Shown: one piece after another, positions 1 through 11,346 of the stretch | Layout: the number at the start of each line of letters is the position of its first letter | Numbering within the stretch: position 1 is the stretch's first letter | The notes under the pieces: model-generated | What the model was told of the DNA's origin: nothing | Seen by the model: the letters and a program-made list of their open reading frames with translations, nothing else | Databases searched by the model: none | From: Cercospora beticola | Taxonomy: Eukaryota > Ascomycota > Dothideomycetes > Mycosphaerellales > Mycosphaerellaceae | Direction: 5' to 3' | NCBI RefSeq assembly: GCF_033473495.1 | Contig: NC_088936.1 | Location: 4,464,001-4,528,000 of the forward strand | DNA length: 64,000 nt | Position numbers and translations under genes: made by a program

Positions 1-1009
1 ATTGTTGTTGTTGTTGTAGTTTCTTTCGTGTTGTTGTTGATGTCAATGACTTCGCGTGGGGGGTATCTCCTCTCTCTCTCTCTCAGTTCTCTCTCTCCCA
101 AGCGGCTCCAAAGCAAAGCATTTCCTCAAAGTCCTCAAAAAAGCGATCGTGAATAAAATTGTATCTCCATGTCCCTGATGCGAAAACGAAAAAAGTGGTA
201 TCTTTTAGCAGCAGCGCAATGGAAATGCAAAAAAGACAACGCACTTCTCTGCGTGTGGATAACAGCGGAAAAGAAGAGAGCAAAGCAGCGATGCGGATCC
301 CTCCTTCTATCCATCGCAGTCCTCGAGATGCATTCGCTGTTTTGTCTTGTTTCTCAATCTTCTCTTCCCACAAAACCCATGTGCATTCAGGACGTCATAA
401 AAAAAAAGCAGCAAACAACGCATTTTCGCTCGCGGTAAAATCTTTCCCCCATGTCGAATTCCCCCAGACCCTTTTAATCCCAGTTCCCCTTTTTGTAAAA
501 CGCCGTGCTGTGGTTCGAATAATAGTGACAATGAGGACCCCATGAATTGTCTTTCCTCCCCCAAATCCGATGCCCATGCTACGTAACAGAAAAAAACAAT
601 CCGTGAGGGAAAAACATCGACCGCCGAAGAACGAAAGCAAGAGTCTACTCGTAATGCCGGGGGCGAGTAGACATGATGTATGGTGACCTTGGCGCGAAGG
701 TATTGAGGCCGTCGGTTCCCAGACGTGAAGGACCATGCATGCATGCAATAATGCGTGAATGTGAACTGCGACCAACCAATCAAGCCAACGGTGATGGTCG
801 TCGCATAAATCATATCGTTGAAACAGAGCCCAGAGTACTAAAACTTTATGCAGGAAGAACGCGGCATGATCTTCCGACGTGGTCGGATTCGGTGGAGTCG
901 AACTTTTGATGAGGGCGAGAACGCTGCAAGAAAGGCTCCAGAAGGAAGCGCATATTTGCGCGATGGTTTTGGATATATCGTATCCATGTTACGACAATTC
1001 GCCGCAACA
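1..1009. other. Intergenic, no supported gene
   Basis: I see no recognisable protein here. It holds a TTG/GTT-rich start (1-40), a TC microsatellite (67-98) and many short overlapping frames on both strands with no family resemblance. It lies downstream of the cyclin gene, so part of it is probably that gene's 3' UTR. Confidence 0.5.
67..98. repeat. TC dinucleotide microsatellite
   Basis: About eight consecutive TC units, then a short interruption and a second TC run. It is simple-sequence DNA in an intergenic region. Confidence 0.85.
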
Positions 1010-2461
1010 TCAGCCCATGACTGGCTGCGGCGCGTACGTCGAGCTCATTGGATAATTCCGATAGTGTTGCTGGTAGACACAGGTCTGACAGCCGCAGTCA
1101 TAGCGGTGATTATTCCATGAGCCAGTATCCCAACCAGAGATGTAGGGTGGCGTCTGATAGTAGGACTGGTGCGCATTCGAAGCGTACTGGTAGCGAGCAC
1201 GTTCCTCGGACGCAGCACGACGGTTCGCTTCTTCGACCTCAGCAGCATAGGCATCATACCGGGAAGTTGACTTGTAGTAGTCATCAACCTTTCGTGTGCT
1301 TGAGGCCCACGGGTCAGCTGAGCTGTACGGTGTAGAGAACTGCGAGGAGCGCGCGGACAGGGTCGCAGACAGTGGCTGAGGCTGCTCAAATGACCGAGTC
1401 GAGGCAGTGGTGTAAGGCGATGGGTACGGGGAGTACCGATCGTGGCTCGCGCTGGTGTGAGAATGGCGATGCAGGTTCGTGTCAAGCGGTGACAGGCGTG
1501 CAGGCATCTGCTTGGCAATCATTTTAGCCTTGTGTGACTCCCATGCCTGAGACCACGACTTGAAGCTGTTGCCATTGACGCTTCCAACGGATGGGTCAAT
1601 GTGCAAATGCCATCCCAACAACTCGAGCCAGTAGGCTTCCAGCTTGTTGAGTTCGGTAACCTTGATAGCAGTCACATCGGACCAAGATCGGTTGATGAAG
1701 GTGTTGTCATCCAGAAACTTGCTGCCGAGAATGAGTGCAACCGCGAGAAGTCGGTAGATTTCGTTGTCGCCGGGGACAATGGTCTTTGCGAATCTGATCA
1801 TGCGGTCGTTGAGGTAGTACAAGCTGAGAAGAATCGTAGCTGCGGGCAGACGTGTCGCCGAGAGCACCTGGTGCACCCACTTGCGAAACTGTGGTGAGAT
1901 GGGCTGCCGAAGTTGAAAGCTTCGAGTCATGTCAATATCAGCCAAGCTGATGGGGGATTGGTGGTAGGCATACATGGAGGTCACAGCCTGTGTCACAAAA
2001 TCCGTCATACTGTCCATCTCGTAATCGAGATGCGCTGACACTCCGCCGGTGGCCTTTTCGTCCTTGGCTGCTTGTCGTTGCTGCTCGCGCGCGCGCTGGG
2101 ACTGCTCTTCTTGCTGGAGTCGCTGATGATAGTCGTCGGTGAAGGACAGACGATCGTGAATCCTCAAGGGTGGTAGAATCGGCGCGGCCACGGGATCGTA
2201 GAAGTTCGAAATCGGCGGCAAACTTGTGGAGTTCTGGTAGCTCGGCGGTTGGTACTGATATGTCGGTGGCGCTGGGGCGACTGCTGGCTGCATGTAACTC
2301 TGTGGCTGGTAGTCGTACGTACTGTCCTGCCGACACTGGCTCTGTGCTTGTGAATACAGGTCTTGACCGTAGTGCATGTGGCTGTATCCATAGCCGGAAT
2401 CAGAGTCGGGCGGTGTCAGTGGCTGTTGACCGGCCATGGGCCGCTGATAGTAGCCTGGCAT
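1010..2461 (-). CDS. Pho85-type cyclin (PCL/Clg1-like)
   Basis: Single-exon gene of 483 residues. Residues 1-140 are low-complexity and rich in Gln, Tyr and Pro. The cyclin box spans about 150-290 and includes LSLYYLNDRM, LGSKFLDDNTFINRSW and LEAYWLELLGWHLHIDP, the typical core of Pho80/PCL cyclins, which activate the Pho85 kinase in nutrient, polarity and cell-cycle signalling. The tail after about 300 is Ser/Tyr-rich and disordered-looking. The reading frame is open further upstream, but that part has no family-like sequence; the start at 2461 begins MPGYYQRPM, a typical N-terminus. The unusually long upstream gene-free region may hold a long 5' UTR. The family is clear; the exact orthologue (Clg1 or another PCL) is not. 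Confidence 0.85.
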   Translation of the reverse strand: MPGYYQRPMAGQQPLTPPDSDSGYGYSHMHYGQDLYSQAQSQCRQDSTYDYQPQSYMQPAVAPAPPTYQYQPPSYQNSTSLPPISNFYDPVAAPILPPLRIHDRLSFTDDYHQRLQQEEQSQRAREQQRQAAKDEKATGGVSAHLDYEMDSMTDFVTQAVTSMYAYHQSPISLADIDMTRSFQLRQPISPQFRKWVHQVLSATRLPAATILLSLYYLNDRMIRFAKTIVPGDNEIYRLLAVALILGSKFLDDNTFINRSWSDVTAIKVTELNKLEAYWLELLGWHLHIDPSVGSVNGNSFKSWSQAWESHKAKMIAKQMPARLSPLDTNLHRHSHTSASHDRYSPYPSPYTTASTRSFEQPQPLSATLSARSSQFSTPYSSADPWASSTRKVDDYYKSTSRYDAYAAEVEEANRRAASEERARYQYASNAHQSYYQTPPYISGWDTGSWNNHRYDCGCQTCVYQQHYRNYPMSSTYAPQPVMG

Positions 2462-3962
2462 GATTGCAGTTGCAGAGGCGGAAGCGGAGACGCGGTGCGT
2501 GAGTGCAACCTGTATGTATGTCAGCCAAAAAACTCCACCACGCTGAAGGAATCCGTGACGCACCGGTCTCTCTTCAAGCGCACCGACAAAGACCAGGCAC
2601 CTGCTCGAGCGGTGCAAGTTTACTGGCCTCGTACCATGCGATTTCAGCAATCAACAAATGTCTTGATGGAATCTGTCGAGGCTGCGAGTGAGTGCTCGGT
2701 GTTTCACAGGTCGTGTCTCAGGGTCGCAACTTCCGGCAGTTGTTTCGTTTGCAGTGTCGGTCGTGCGGAAGTCGAGGTGGCGGTGACGAGCGATGCTCGC
2801 GGCAAGTGGGTATTAAGTGATGAGCGTAGTGAGGGACGAAGCTAAGTGAATAGTTCTGCCCTGGTGGTGTTGTTGTGGTGGTGAAAGAGTGCGTAGGTGA
2901 CGGCGCGCACTGAGACCAAACGCGGAAGTCGGTGACGGCAGGTGCGCGGGCGACTTCGAGGCCGTTCTGGTACTGACCGCGCTGCGGCAGGCACAGTCAG
3001 GCGGCGAGATGGACGGCGGCGGTGGTAGTGCGCGTTTGTCGTTCTCGCTGGTCGTAGGATGGCTCGGCGTTTGCTCAGGAAGGCTTTGACGTGGCGGAGT
3101 CGCAGCGCGAAACGGAGAGAGCAAGTGGCCGGAAACGCTCCAAAAGTGCAGCAGGTCCAAAAGCGCGGTGGCTTCGACTCTTTCACGCGCACACTGTTGC
3201 CGGCAGCGTGGTGCGGTGCGGGAGGGACAAGAGGGAGATGGGGAGATGGGAGTGAAGGCCGAAAGGGATCCAGCGACAACGACAGAGACGAGCGAGGAGA
3301 TTGGGATGACCTTTCCCACGGTTGCGCGATGACTTTCGGCTGGCGGGCGAATCAGAAGCGGCGGCGGCCCCTGCTGTGCCAGAAGTGCCAGAAGTGGTGG
3401 TCTCGATATTGGGAACTGGCCTCGTAATGACTTCGATGCTCCACCGTGCTGGGCGGGCAATAATGATGACAATCTCTCGCGCGGCCGATGCGGCAGCCCT
3501 GTGCTCAACGAACAATTCGCCTGCTGAGATGAGGCACGAGCGGTGGGTGCAAGGCGGCCGCAGACACGCATTCATTCATTCACTGCGGCCAGCGTCACAA
3601 CACAGCGACAGGCGACGGGAAAACTCTGCCTGGCGCATCGTGTCAGACCGGCTCGCAGTCGTCTCGCCGTCTCGCCAAACCCGGCCCTGCACGCTCGCGC
3701 AGCTCTCTCCCAGCACGCGGCTCTCGCGTTCGTCGAGCCCGGTTGGCTGAGCGCGCGCTGCCTCGCCTGGCCCTTCTCCGCCGACCACTTTCGCGCTGCC
3801 ATTTCTGCACACAGCCTTTGCGCGCTCCGTATGCCAAGCAGGCGTGTCCATCTCGTCATGACACACTCGCTCTCAACACACCTCCTGTGATCCGCGCGCA
3901 CTTCGCTTTTTTGCTTGTGTGCTGGCCCCGTCATCGCCGCCCGCCTCGCACAGCCGTGGCAG

Positions 3963-3990
3963 CCAGAGTGCCAGTGCGAGTGCGAGTGCC
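3963..3990. repeat. Hexanucleotide repeat (CAGTGC/GAGTGC type)
   Basis: Four to five near-identical six-base units. In one frame on each strand they encode alternating Ala-Leu or Ser-Ala runs, which explains the open frames there. Confidence 0.75.
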
Positions 3991-5148
3991 AGCGCTGGTC
4001 TGGTCCGGCCACAGCCTGCTGCCGGAACGCGGCGCAACGTGCGGGTACCTCTGTCGTCCCATTGTTTTGCCCGCATGAGCTCACCATTTTGCTTTGCTTT
4101 GCTTGGACGTTCGCCATGCCATGATGCCTGGAAGGCGGCCTGCCGCTCACCGCACTCACTCACCTGCCTCCTGGTCCCACCGTGCTGTGTGTGACTTGTT
4201 CCGGATATCTACCCAGTCCAACAGTCCCAGCGTTGCCAGCTCACTTACCGGTACCATTTCCATTTCCACACCACTCCAAAACGACCGCCGCGCTCACCTT
4301 CGGCCTGTCGGGCCTGCCTCTGCGTGTTCTAAGCTCGTGTTGGTTACGCATCCGATTTACTACGCCAAATATAGCCGTGTACCTCCGTGGAGTACACTCA
4401 TCGCGCACGCCTGATCTGATGACAGACTCACACTCCTCCTCGCCGCTGCTATCCGCACGGCCTTTGCCATCCATCCATCCACGCGCGCCCACTCGACCCC
4501 TCCCCTCCATCACAGAAAATGCCGCGAACTGTGATGTGTTCGTTTCCCGTTGCCGCAGCTGTGACTCGGCCACCTGCCACCAGCCCACCCAAACGAATCC
4601 CGCATATCGGCGCGCGAGATTGGCTGTGACACGTGGCTACCCTTTCGGCAACCTCCTGTCTTGCATTCACTAGGACCTACCGTAGAGCAACGAGCGCTGC
4701 GGAAGAGATGAGGCGAGCGAGAAACCAGTAAAACTAGCAGGTAGCAGCACCTGATTGAACGTCTGCGGCGTTTGTGATGCGCCGCATGTGAGAAACGGCC
4801 ACTCACACCACCAGCAGACCAGATCCTACGCCCAGGACCCTCGCACTCCGGATCTGCTCGCACTGCTATTCCCATTCGCTCTCTGATCATCAACCGGCCG
4901 GTCATCCCACGAAGGAACCAAGCTACGTATTACCACTGCTGCTGCCAACAGTCCGAGAACTCTCCCGAAGGCTGCTATGTATGGCCATCCTGAACACGAC
5001 TCTGCCGCCTGGCTCCTTCGAAACGCGCTGTGGCCTAATACACCGCGCAAAGCAGCGAGCGAGCTAAAGTCGAGGTAACAAGTCACGAGAAAGTCGCAGC
5101 CACAATAAAATGTCTCGGAGACATCGGACTGCTCCCGAAAAGAACCAT

Positions 5149-5172
5149 TGTTTCTGTTTCTGTTTCTGTTTC
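5149..5172. repeat. (TGTTTC)4 tandem repeat
   Basis: Four perfect copies of a six-base unit, followed by a partial unit. It creates Gln-Lys and Cys-Phe runs in overlapping frames and is non-coding simple sequence. Confidence 0.85.
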
Positions 5173-6257
5173 TGCCTTCGCATAGCGAGACAACGATCGT
5201 ACAGTGGTAAGTCAAACGAAAAAACCTCGCTGTTTCTATTCTTTCTCCTCGCGCCTATTAGCCACCATGTATGTCTCTCTATCACAATATCCCGAGCTTT
5301 CGTTTTTTACTTGCAATCAATTTAAGGGTCGAAACGAGGCAGCAGAATTGTGGTTGATGCGTTGCATTTTTGTTCTACCGTGGAAGCCTTTTGATTGCCC
5401 TGCATTGACTGTTGAGCTGGGGAAGACGTTTTTGTGACACTGAAGACTGGTTCGGGAGGTCGTTGCCTGGTCGTTCCGGGCCGTGGATGGATGGTGGCTT
5501 GGTGGTCATTCGTACGAGTATTGTAGGAATACTATCGGCGTGGCGACGGCATGGTCGCCACTGTGCGGTAGGGCACACTATGGCTGTCACAAGGCTGTGT
5601 TGGAGGTTGACTGTCTTGTGTAGCCTTCAGCTTCGCTTTGCGGAAAGGTTCAAGCGCGAAGAAATGGCATATTGAAGTCTACAATCCGAAGAGATCAGAA
5701 CGTGTCTCAGAAGAGTGTAGCCGTTATCTTCATGAAACAGATGAACTTGTTGATGCGTTTCACATTCGTTGATTCGCCGATGAGCTGTTGAGAAGGTTCC
5801 GCATAATTACTTTGTGTTACCAGTTCGGCGGAGGTTGCTCCATGAGTTGAGAGTCGCATTCGAAAACTCGTGTAGATGATTCCAATCACAGGATCGGTCA
5901 AGCATCACTGAGAGGATGGTGTCATATAGGCACATGCGTGAGCGCAGAACTCTTGCTAAAATTCGCACCCTGCTCAACGTCTCCTGCTGCAGTTCATCAT
6001 ATCACCGCCAAATTTCTTATAAGTCGTTGATATTGAACAATTTCCTATGCTCTTCTCGCGATTACGATCTCTCTTTGCAGCATCAAAAAGAGCGGAACAA
6101 GACGCAAGACCAGTGAGGACCATCACTTGTTCACTTCGGCCCAAGCATACTTCGATGGAGAAAGAGTCCATCGTGTAGGCCAAAAAAAATGAAGCTTGTA
6201 CAACAGCGACTGCAATCCATATTAGCTTAAGTCGAACACCGAAGGATTGGTTGGACA

Positions 6258-6397
6258 AACCCGAGATGGGACTCGAACCCACAATCTTTGCCAGTTCCAC
6301 AAACCGGAAAGCAACGCTACAGAGGTTGTCAATTCGCATTCGTCGGCGGTGGATTTGTTGGACATTTGACATACCCTTACCATTAGGCCTACTCATG
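6258..6397 (-). other. tRNA-like locus, probably a degenerate tRNA
   Basis: On the minus strand, GGTTCGAGTCC at 6279-6269 is a perfect Pol III B box. It sits in a T arm with a 5-bp stem (one G-T pair) and a 7-base loop. About 100 bases upstream, TAGGCCTAATGGTAAGG at 6391-6375 looks like a D arm/A box. The seven bases before it pair with five of the seven acceptor bases 3' of the T arm. No consistent anticodon arm is found: one fold gives CCG with a short intron, another requires an intron of about 60 bases without U33. I read it as a tRNA pseudogene or tRNA-derived element; chance is possible. Confidence 0.35.
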
Positions 6398-6740
6398 ATT
6401 AGCGAGAGTTTGGATGGAGATTGATGCGATCAAACGTACCACCCGGCCAAATTGATTTGGACCGAATCACTCCGACAGGAGTGACGGGAATACCCGAAAA
6501 TGCTTGATTGTAAAATATGTACCTCCAAATGCGACGTGCCGGAGGCACCTGTAAGTTGATTGAACATCGTGGTCGGGCAACTATTCCGAACCCGGAAGCA
6601 GCTTTCTCGAAGGGCCTGGGGAAGGAGGCATCATGTCCTGTCCAGACACGGCTCAGACAGAAAGGTAACTTTCATATCTCATCATCCATGATTCCATATA
6701 CAGATCTAGCTCTTCAGCACATCGCCCATCACTCTCTTGA

Positions 6741-8867
6741 TCAGACCTTCTTCTTCAACAACCCCCGAAAGAAATCAAAACTATTACTATCACTCTGCAA
6801 CTCAAACATCCTCCCCGTCCTTCGATCATTCTCTCCTAGCTCCTCCGCAACCAACAACCCCCAATCACTCGTAATACCTTTAATCCTCGCTCTCGCACCA
6901 CCTTCAGTTTCCAGTGTGACGACTTGTCCACTATGTAACCATTGCTCATAGTACAACTTCTCGAAATTCTGATTGAAACCTAATTGGCAGAATCGAGCAT
7001 AGAGGGATTCGAAATTGGTGAGGACAGAACCAAGAAGACGTTCGTAGCTGAGGGGTTGTAAGCCTGCTTTTTGCGCGAGGTCGTTAATGGAGGTTGTGGG
7101 AGCAGCGTTGGAGAGGTTGAGGCCGATGCCGACGATTAAGGTGTAGTCACCTCCGGAATAAGAGGAGTTGACGAGGATGCCACCGATTTTGACGTATGCT
7201 GTGGGATCGCTAGGAGATTTGGTTGTGTTTGGTGCTAAAGCGTAGATGTCGTTGGGCCATTTGAGCTTGATGGGTAGTCTGTCGTAGCCTCGGTCGTAGT
7301 TCTGGATTCCTGCGACAATGGCCATGGCTGCGACGTATTGTACGAAGACTACCGGTGCGGACGTGGAAAGGGAGAAAGGGTGCTTGAAGGAAGTGCTAAA
7401 CATCATGCTGCCTGGAGGAGATACCCAGACGTTGGTGCCTCTACCTCGGCCGGAGACTTGTGTCGTTGCGACAGCTGTTGTGCCGATGGGAAGCTGCGAG
7501 AGCATAGTGACATTCTTCTCGAGAAGAGTCTGTGTAGATGTGACCACCTCTCCGTAGAGCAGCACTCGGCCGAAGTCACCCATGATACCACTGCGATCCT
7601 TTTGTCGGTACTTGAGTAGCCACTCGTAGAATTCCAGATGCCGGAAGTGTGGTGTTGTCTTGATATGAGGATAGCCACGCGAATGCGCAACGAGGATCTT
7701 CTCAACGGCGTTATAGTCGGGAATCCTGTCCTCAGCTCCGTCAGTCTGGTTACCAACATCATTGCTTGTGTGCGAAGCGCCATTTGTTCTGATTGCATCT
7801 TTTACTGGGTCGAAAGGCTCTTCTGGCAGGACAGGCGGCTTTTCGGTACCAAAGATCACATTGTATGGGAAACGGAATGTGTCATTCTCGCCTCTTAGGA
7901 TACCTTGGCCATCTTCACTTGTGACCAGGCCAGTCTTCACCCATGAGACGATGAGGTCGTCGATCTCGGCGGGGTACATGGAGGTGAGGTGGATAGGAGA
8001 GAGAGACGGTACCGGTTGTGCTTCCTGGCTCACTTCGAGCCCAAGTTTGCTCAAGCAGGTCTTGAGAAATTCTGTTCGTTGGTAGTCAGTGGCAAGAAGC
8101 GCGTCGACGATTTTGCCATAGTCGGGATTCGTTGGTTCATTCCGATTGAGGTTGATGCCGGCGAATCTGTGGCCGTCTGTCAGCATTACATTTGATCAAC
8201 ATACACACACTGATGCTTACTCAGGATGCGGCCCTGTGAGCACAGCAGCTCCTTCTCCAGCTCTGCAATAGACAGCGGCAGCTTTGACTGCGCCGCTGTC
8301 CACTGCCAGTTCCTCATCATATACTGCAAGCACTTCTACACCTCTGTCCGCGAGTCTTTCGGCATCGACGAATACGCCACCACCATTGTAGTATGAGTTG
8401 AATGTGCCTTGTGCAGTGGCCACCTTCACCGACCTGGCACCCTTCTCACTGCCATATACAAAGCCTGGAAAGGCCAGACCTCTGCAGATGCCGGGAAAGA
8501 AGGCAAGCTCTCGGGCGCCGTCCACCTCCCAGCCTTTTCGTCCAAGTTCAAATTCGCATTTGGCGCTGCCGTAGTAGCCTCCGGCGCAAAGTCCTATATA
8601 TTTGCCACCACCTTGGACATAGGCCTTAATGCGTCGGTTACCAGCTCCATTGAGGCTGCGACAGTAGCCCATGTCCGCACCTCCGGGGATAACGAGGAGC
8701 GCACATGTCGACGGCCATGGCTCTTTGAGCAGTTGCTCTGCTGACAGTGTGTGCACAGCATAGTTAGGTCCGAGCAAACGACGTAGGGTCCACGTTGCGT
8801 GCCGTATTGACGGTAGCGATGTGCTAGGCCCAGAGTAGATCAAGACATTGATCCTTTTCGAGGCCAT
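6741..8867 (-). CDS. BPL1: Biotin--protein ligase (holocarboxylase synthetase)
   Basis: Two exons, 8867-8221 and 8166-6741, with a 54-bp intron; the splice restores the family string GPHPEF. The product has 690 residues, normal for fungi. The first 230 residues form the glutamine-amidotransferase-like domain of eukaryotic BPL (VIPGGADMGYCRSLNG, YIGLCAGGYYGSAKCEFELG). The C-terminal half is the catalytic domain, with SGRGRGTNVWVSPPG (biotinyl-AMP binding) and KLKWPNDIYA. It attaches biotin to pyruvate, acetyl-CoA and other carboxylases. The start was placed at the ATG at 8867 because the open frame further upstream begins with a non-ATG codon. It is divergent from COA4 across about 120 bp, so the promoter is shared or overlapping. 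Confidence 0.95.
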
Positions 8868-8990
8868 GTTGGTGGTAGTGGCAAGGACCTGGTGGTCACG
8901 TGTGGAGTTGGTGATGTCTTTCACTCTTTGCGAAATTGGAACTGGTGCTTCTGCTTCGTCATCGAACGTCCGTCGGGAGAAACAGTCGGA

Positions 8991-9435
8991 ATGTCAAACA
9001 CGGAGAAGCAGCAAACCGCCGAAGGGCAGGCCGATGGCGCTGAGGAGCCCGACGAGTGGTATGATGTTGTTCAGCCAAGTCCGAAGGTGCACGATTGACT
9101 CGGAGGTGCAGGGACAAGAGGATCTTCAGCACTGGCTGCTCAGGTATACGGACGGTGACCGCGTGATCTGATCTAGTGCCTCGCTGACAATTGGCAGACG
9201 AGAATGCGACGCTGAACGACTGTTTCCGTGAGAAGAAGGATTGGAGAGCATGCAAAGGAGAGGTGAGTCCGAATGCCCGGGCTCGGCAGCTACCTTGCTT
9301 TCCTGGCCATTCGACCCGAACTGCGGTCCGGACATATCAAACGCCATACTGACCCTCGGTAATCAGATGGAGGCCTTCAAGCAGTGCTGGAAGAGACAGG
9401 GCAATGAGGGCAGGACCGATCAGAAGGATGCGTGA
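8991..9435 (+). CDS. COA4: Cytochrome c oxidase assembly factor COA4-like, twin CX9C
   Basis: Built by hand from four exons: 8991-9058, 9112-9143, 9198-9262 and 9367-9435. All introns are GT-AG (53, 54 and 104 bp) and the sum is exactly 78 codons (77 aa). The protein has an acidic N-terminus, then DEWDKRIFSTGCS, DCFREKKDWRACKGE and MEAFKQCWKRQGNEGRTD. The Cys layout (TGC, then 9 residues, DC; AC, then 9 residues, QC) is the twin CX9C fold imported into the mitochondrial intermembrane space by Mia40. COA4/Cmc3 proteins assist complex IV assembly. No single exon is long enough to be seen in an ORF scan. Splice sites are inferred from frame and family pattern. Confidence 0.85.
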
Positions 9436-9726
9436 GGGTACATCGCTGCCGACTGCTTGGGACTGACCGCCCAGTCGGACCCGAGTAGATAAGCCGACTC
9501 AGTGTACTGTAGAAGTAATGAATTCGACTCTGTACGACGGCGTTGTTTCCGCGGTACTCCTGCTTCGATGCTCGAGATGGAGAGCAATAAAATGTAGCTG
9601 AGCAATCGAGAATGTCGCCTGCTGTCGCGTTCGCAATGTGCTCACACGTGGCCGCGGGAATGAGCCGCGTGCTGTGACTTCAATGTTTCGGAGCATCCCA
9701 GGTCATCTTCACAGCTCCCTCCGATA

Positions 9727-10765
9727 ATGTCTACAACACACCGCGCGAGTGCGAGATTCGCCTCCGCTCTATCAACACCATCGCTCGCTGCACCTCGGAT
9801 ATGCAGAGTCGCACAGCGAACGCGATGTCTTTCCACCACCCCTAAGCGCCATCAAGATCCCGTGGCGCCAGCGCCCAAGATTCCCGCGAATGCAGGTGCC
9901 AATGTTGCGAAAGTGCAGCACGAGCTCTCCCCGAGCGACGAGTCCGAGCCAGCGCGGTCACTGACAGACGGACTGGACGATCCACCGCCGGTGCTCAACG
10001 AGAATGAGAAGCAGGTCGATTGGACACGCTCATTCCATGGCCTGTCATCTACGCCTTTCACCCCAGAGCAGGCCGCGATTCTGCAAGAGCCAATAGACTT
10101 TGATGACATCGAAATCAAGCCAGATGGCATCGTCTATCTACCCGAGATCAAGTACAGGAGGAAGCTGAACAGAGCCTTCGGGCCTGGAGGATGGGGACTA
10201 GCACCACGAGGAGAGACCATTGTCACGGCTAAGGTTGTGACGAGAGAATACGGACTCGTCTGCGGAGGACGGTAGGACAGACATGGAACCAGACCTAGCT
10301 TCAATACTGACATACCACTACAGTCTCGTCTCCATCGCCCGAGGCGAACAACAATACTTCGACCCCGATGGAATCCCCACAGCGACCGAAGGCTGCAAAT
10401 CCAACGCCCTGATGCGCTGCTGCAAAGACCTCGGCATCGCTTCCGAACTCTGGGACCCACGTTTCATTCGCAAATTCATGGCCGAGATGGCAAGAGAAGT
10501 GATGGTGGAGCATGCTGTGACAAAAAAGAGGAGAAAGCATTTCATGAGGAAGGACGATGAGTTGAGATTCCCGTGGAAAGAAGTCGGCCCAGCAGGCACT
10601 TCGAACAAAGCGAATGCTGAGGGAACTCATAAGACGCCGAGACCACCTGGAACACCTGCGACTGGGAATGGCAATGGTAAAGGTGTGGCAAGTGCTGCGT
10701 CGCAGGCGTTCCAAAAGGCAAAAGCACAAGCGAGCTCTGGTCAAGCAGCCGCGACGAAGAAGTGA
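9727..10765 (+). CDS. MGM101: Mitochondrial genome maintenance protein MGM101
   Basis: Two exons, 9727-10271 and 10324-10765, with a 52-bp intron containing ACTGACAT before CAG; 328 aa. Residues 1-40 are Arg/Ser/Ala-rich, an import-type presequence. The Rad52-like core begins near residue 130 with [20 protein letters not shown] and [13 protein letters not shown], and continues in exon 2 with [37 protein letters not shown] and [20 protein letters not shown]. The family binds single-stranded DNA and acts in recombinational repair and maintenance of mtDNA nucleoids. The C-terminus has a Lys/Ala/Thr-rich extension of about 55 residues after the conserved FPWKEVGP. Confidence 0.95.
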
Positions 10766-11346
10766 GAGCATTTGTTTCGCCCATTGTACACAATATCCGG
10801 GGCCGAGGTTTGGGGCGACATATCGGTGTGATGAGCATGGTGCTCTCACCCGCACTCTCGAAGACGCGTCTTGTTACGTTGTCGAGGCAGCATCTGTCAA
10901 GTTTCAGGAGGAGAATTGAACCCTTTCCCAGCCCAGAAATGTACAGCATAGACGTCAGAGACGATTTTCCACCTCCTGTACAAATAACAAAATCATAACG
11001 CGGAACGAGGATAACATCGATGTCCGTCCTTCATTGATCAGCACTTGAACCTGTACTTACTGCTAGGTACAAGTAGCCACTGATCTTGACACATCGGCCG
11101 ATCAGGCTTCTCAGTAAGCCTACTGGTATGGGACGTGGAGGTATTCGTTGCCGTGAACGTTCGCTAGATTCCTTACCACACGGGACGTGTAAATGAGAGC
11201 TGCCAGAGACCAGATGCAAGCAGAGATTGTCAATAGGCGCAGCAATTGATATTTCCAATTGCGATCATCCCTGGAAGCTGGTGGCGTTCCTCCCCGTTTG
11301 TCAGCTCATGACACAAACTCAACAATTCCAGCTCTATTCTTCCTGG
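10766..11346. other. Convergent 3' intergenic region
   Basis: This lies between the 3' ends of MGM101 and the HET gene. No coding signal was found; it probably contains both 3' UTRs. Confidence 0.5.

Larger units (their letters stand above)
2462..6740. other. Long gene-free region upstream of the cyclin gene
   Basis: Over 4 kb without a protein I recognise. Open frames exist on both strands, for example around 3572-4159 and 4826-5215, but they read as Arg/Ser/Ala-rich or repeat-derived peptides. It holds two hexanucleotide repeats (3963-3990 and 5149-5172) and a degenerate tRNA-like locus (6258-6397). Part is probably the cyclin promoter and 5' UTR, since the proximal part is pyrimidine-rich on the minus strand. 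Confidence 0.45.

Noticed and set aside
5149..5172. Hexanucleotide repeat considered as a CRISPR-like or regulatory array
   Set aside because: Units are contiguous six-base copies without spacers; it is simple-sequence DNA.
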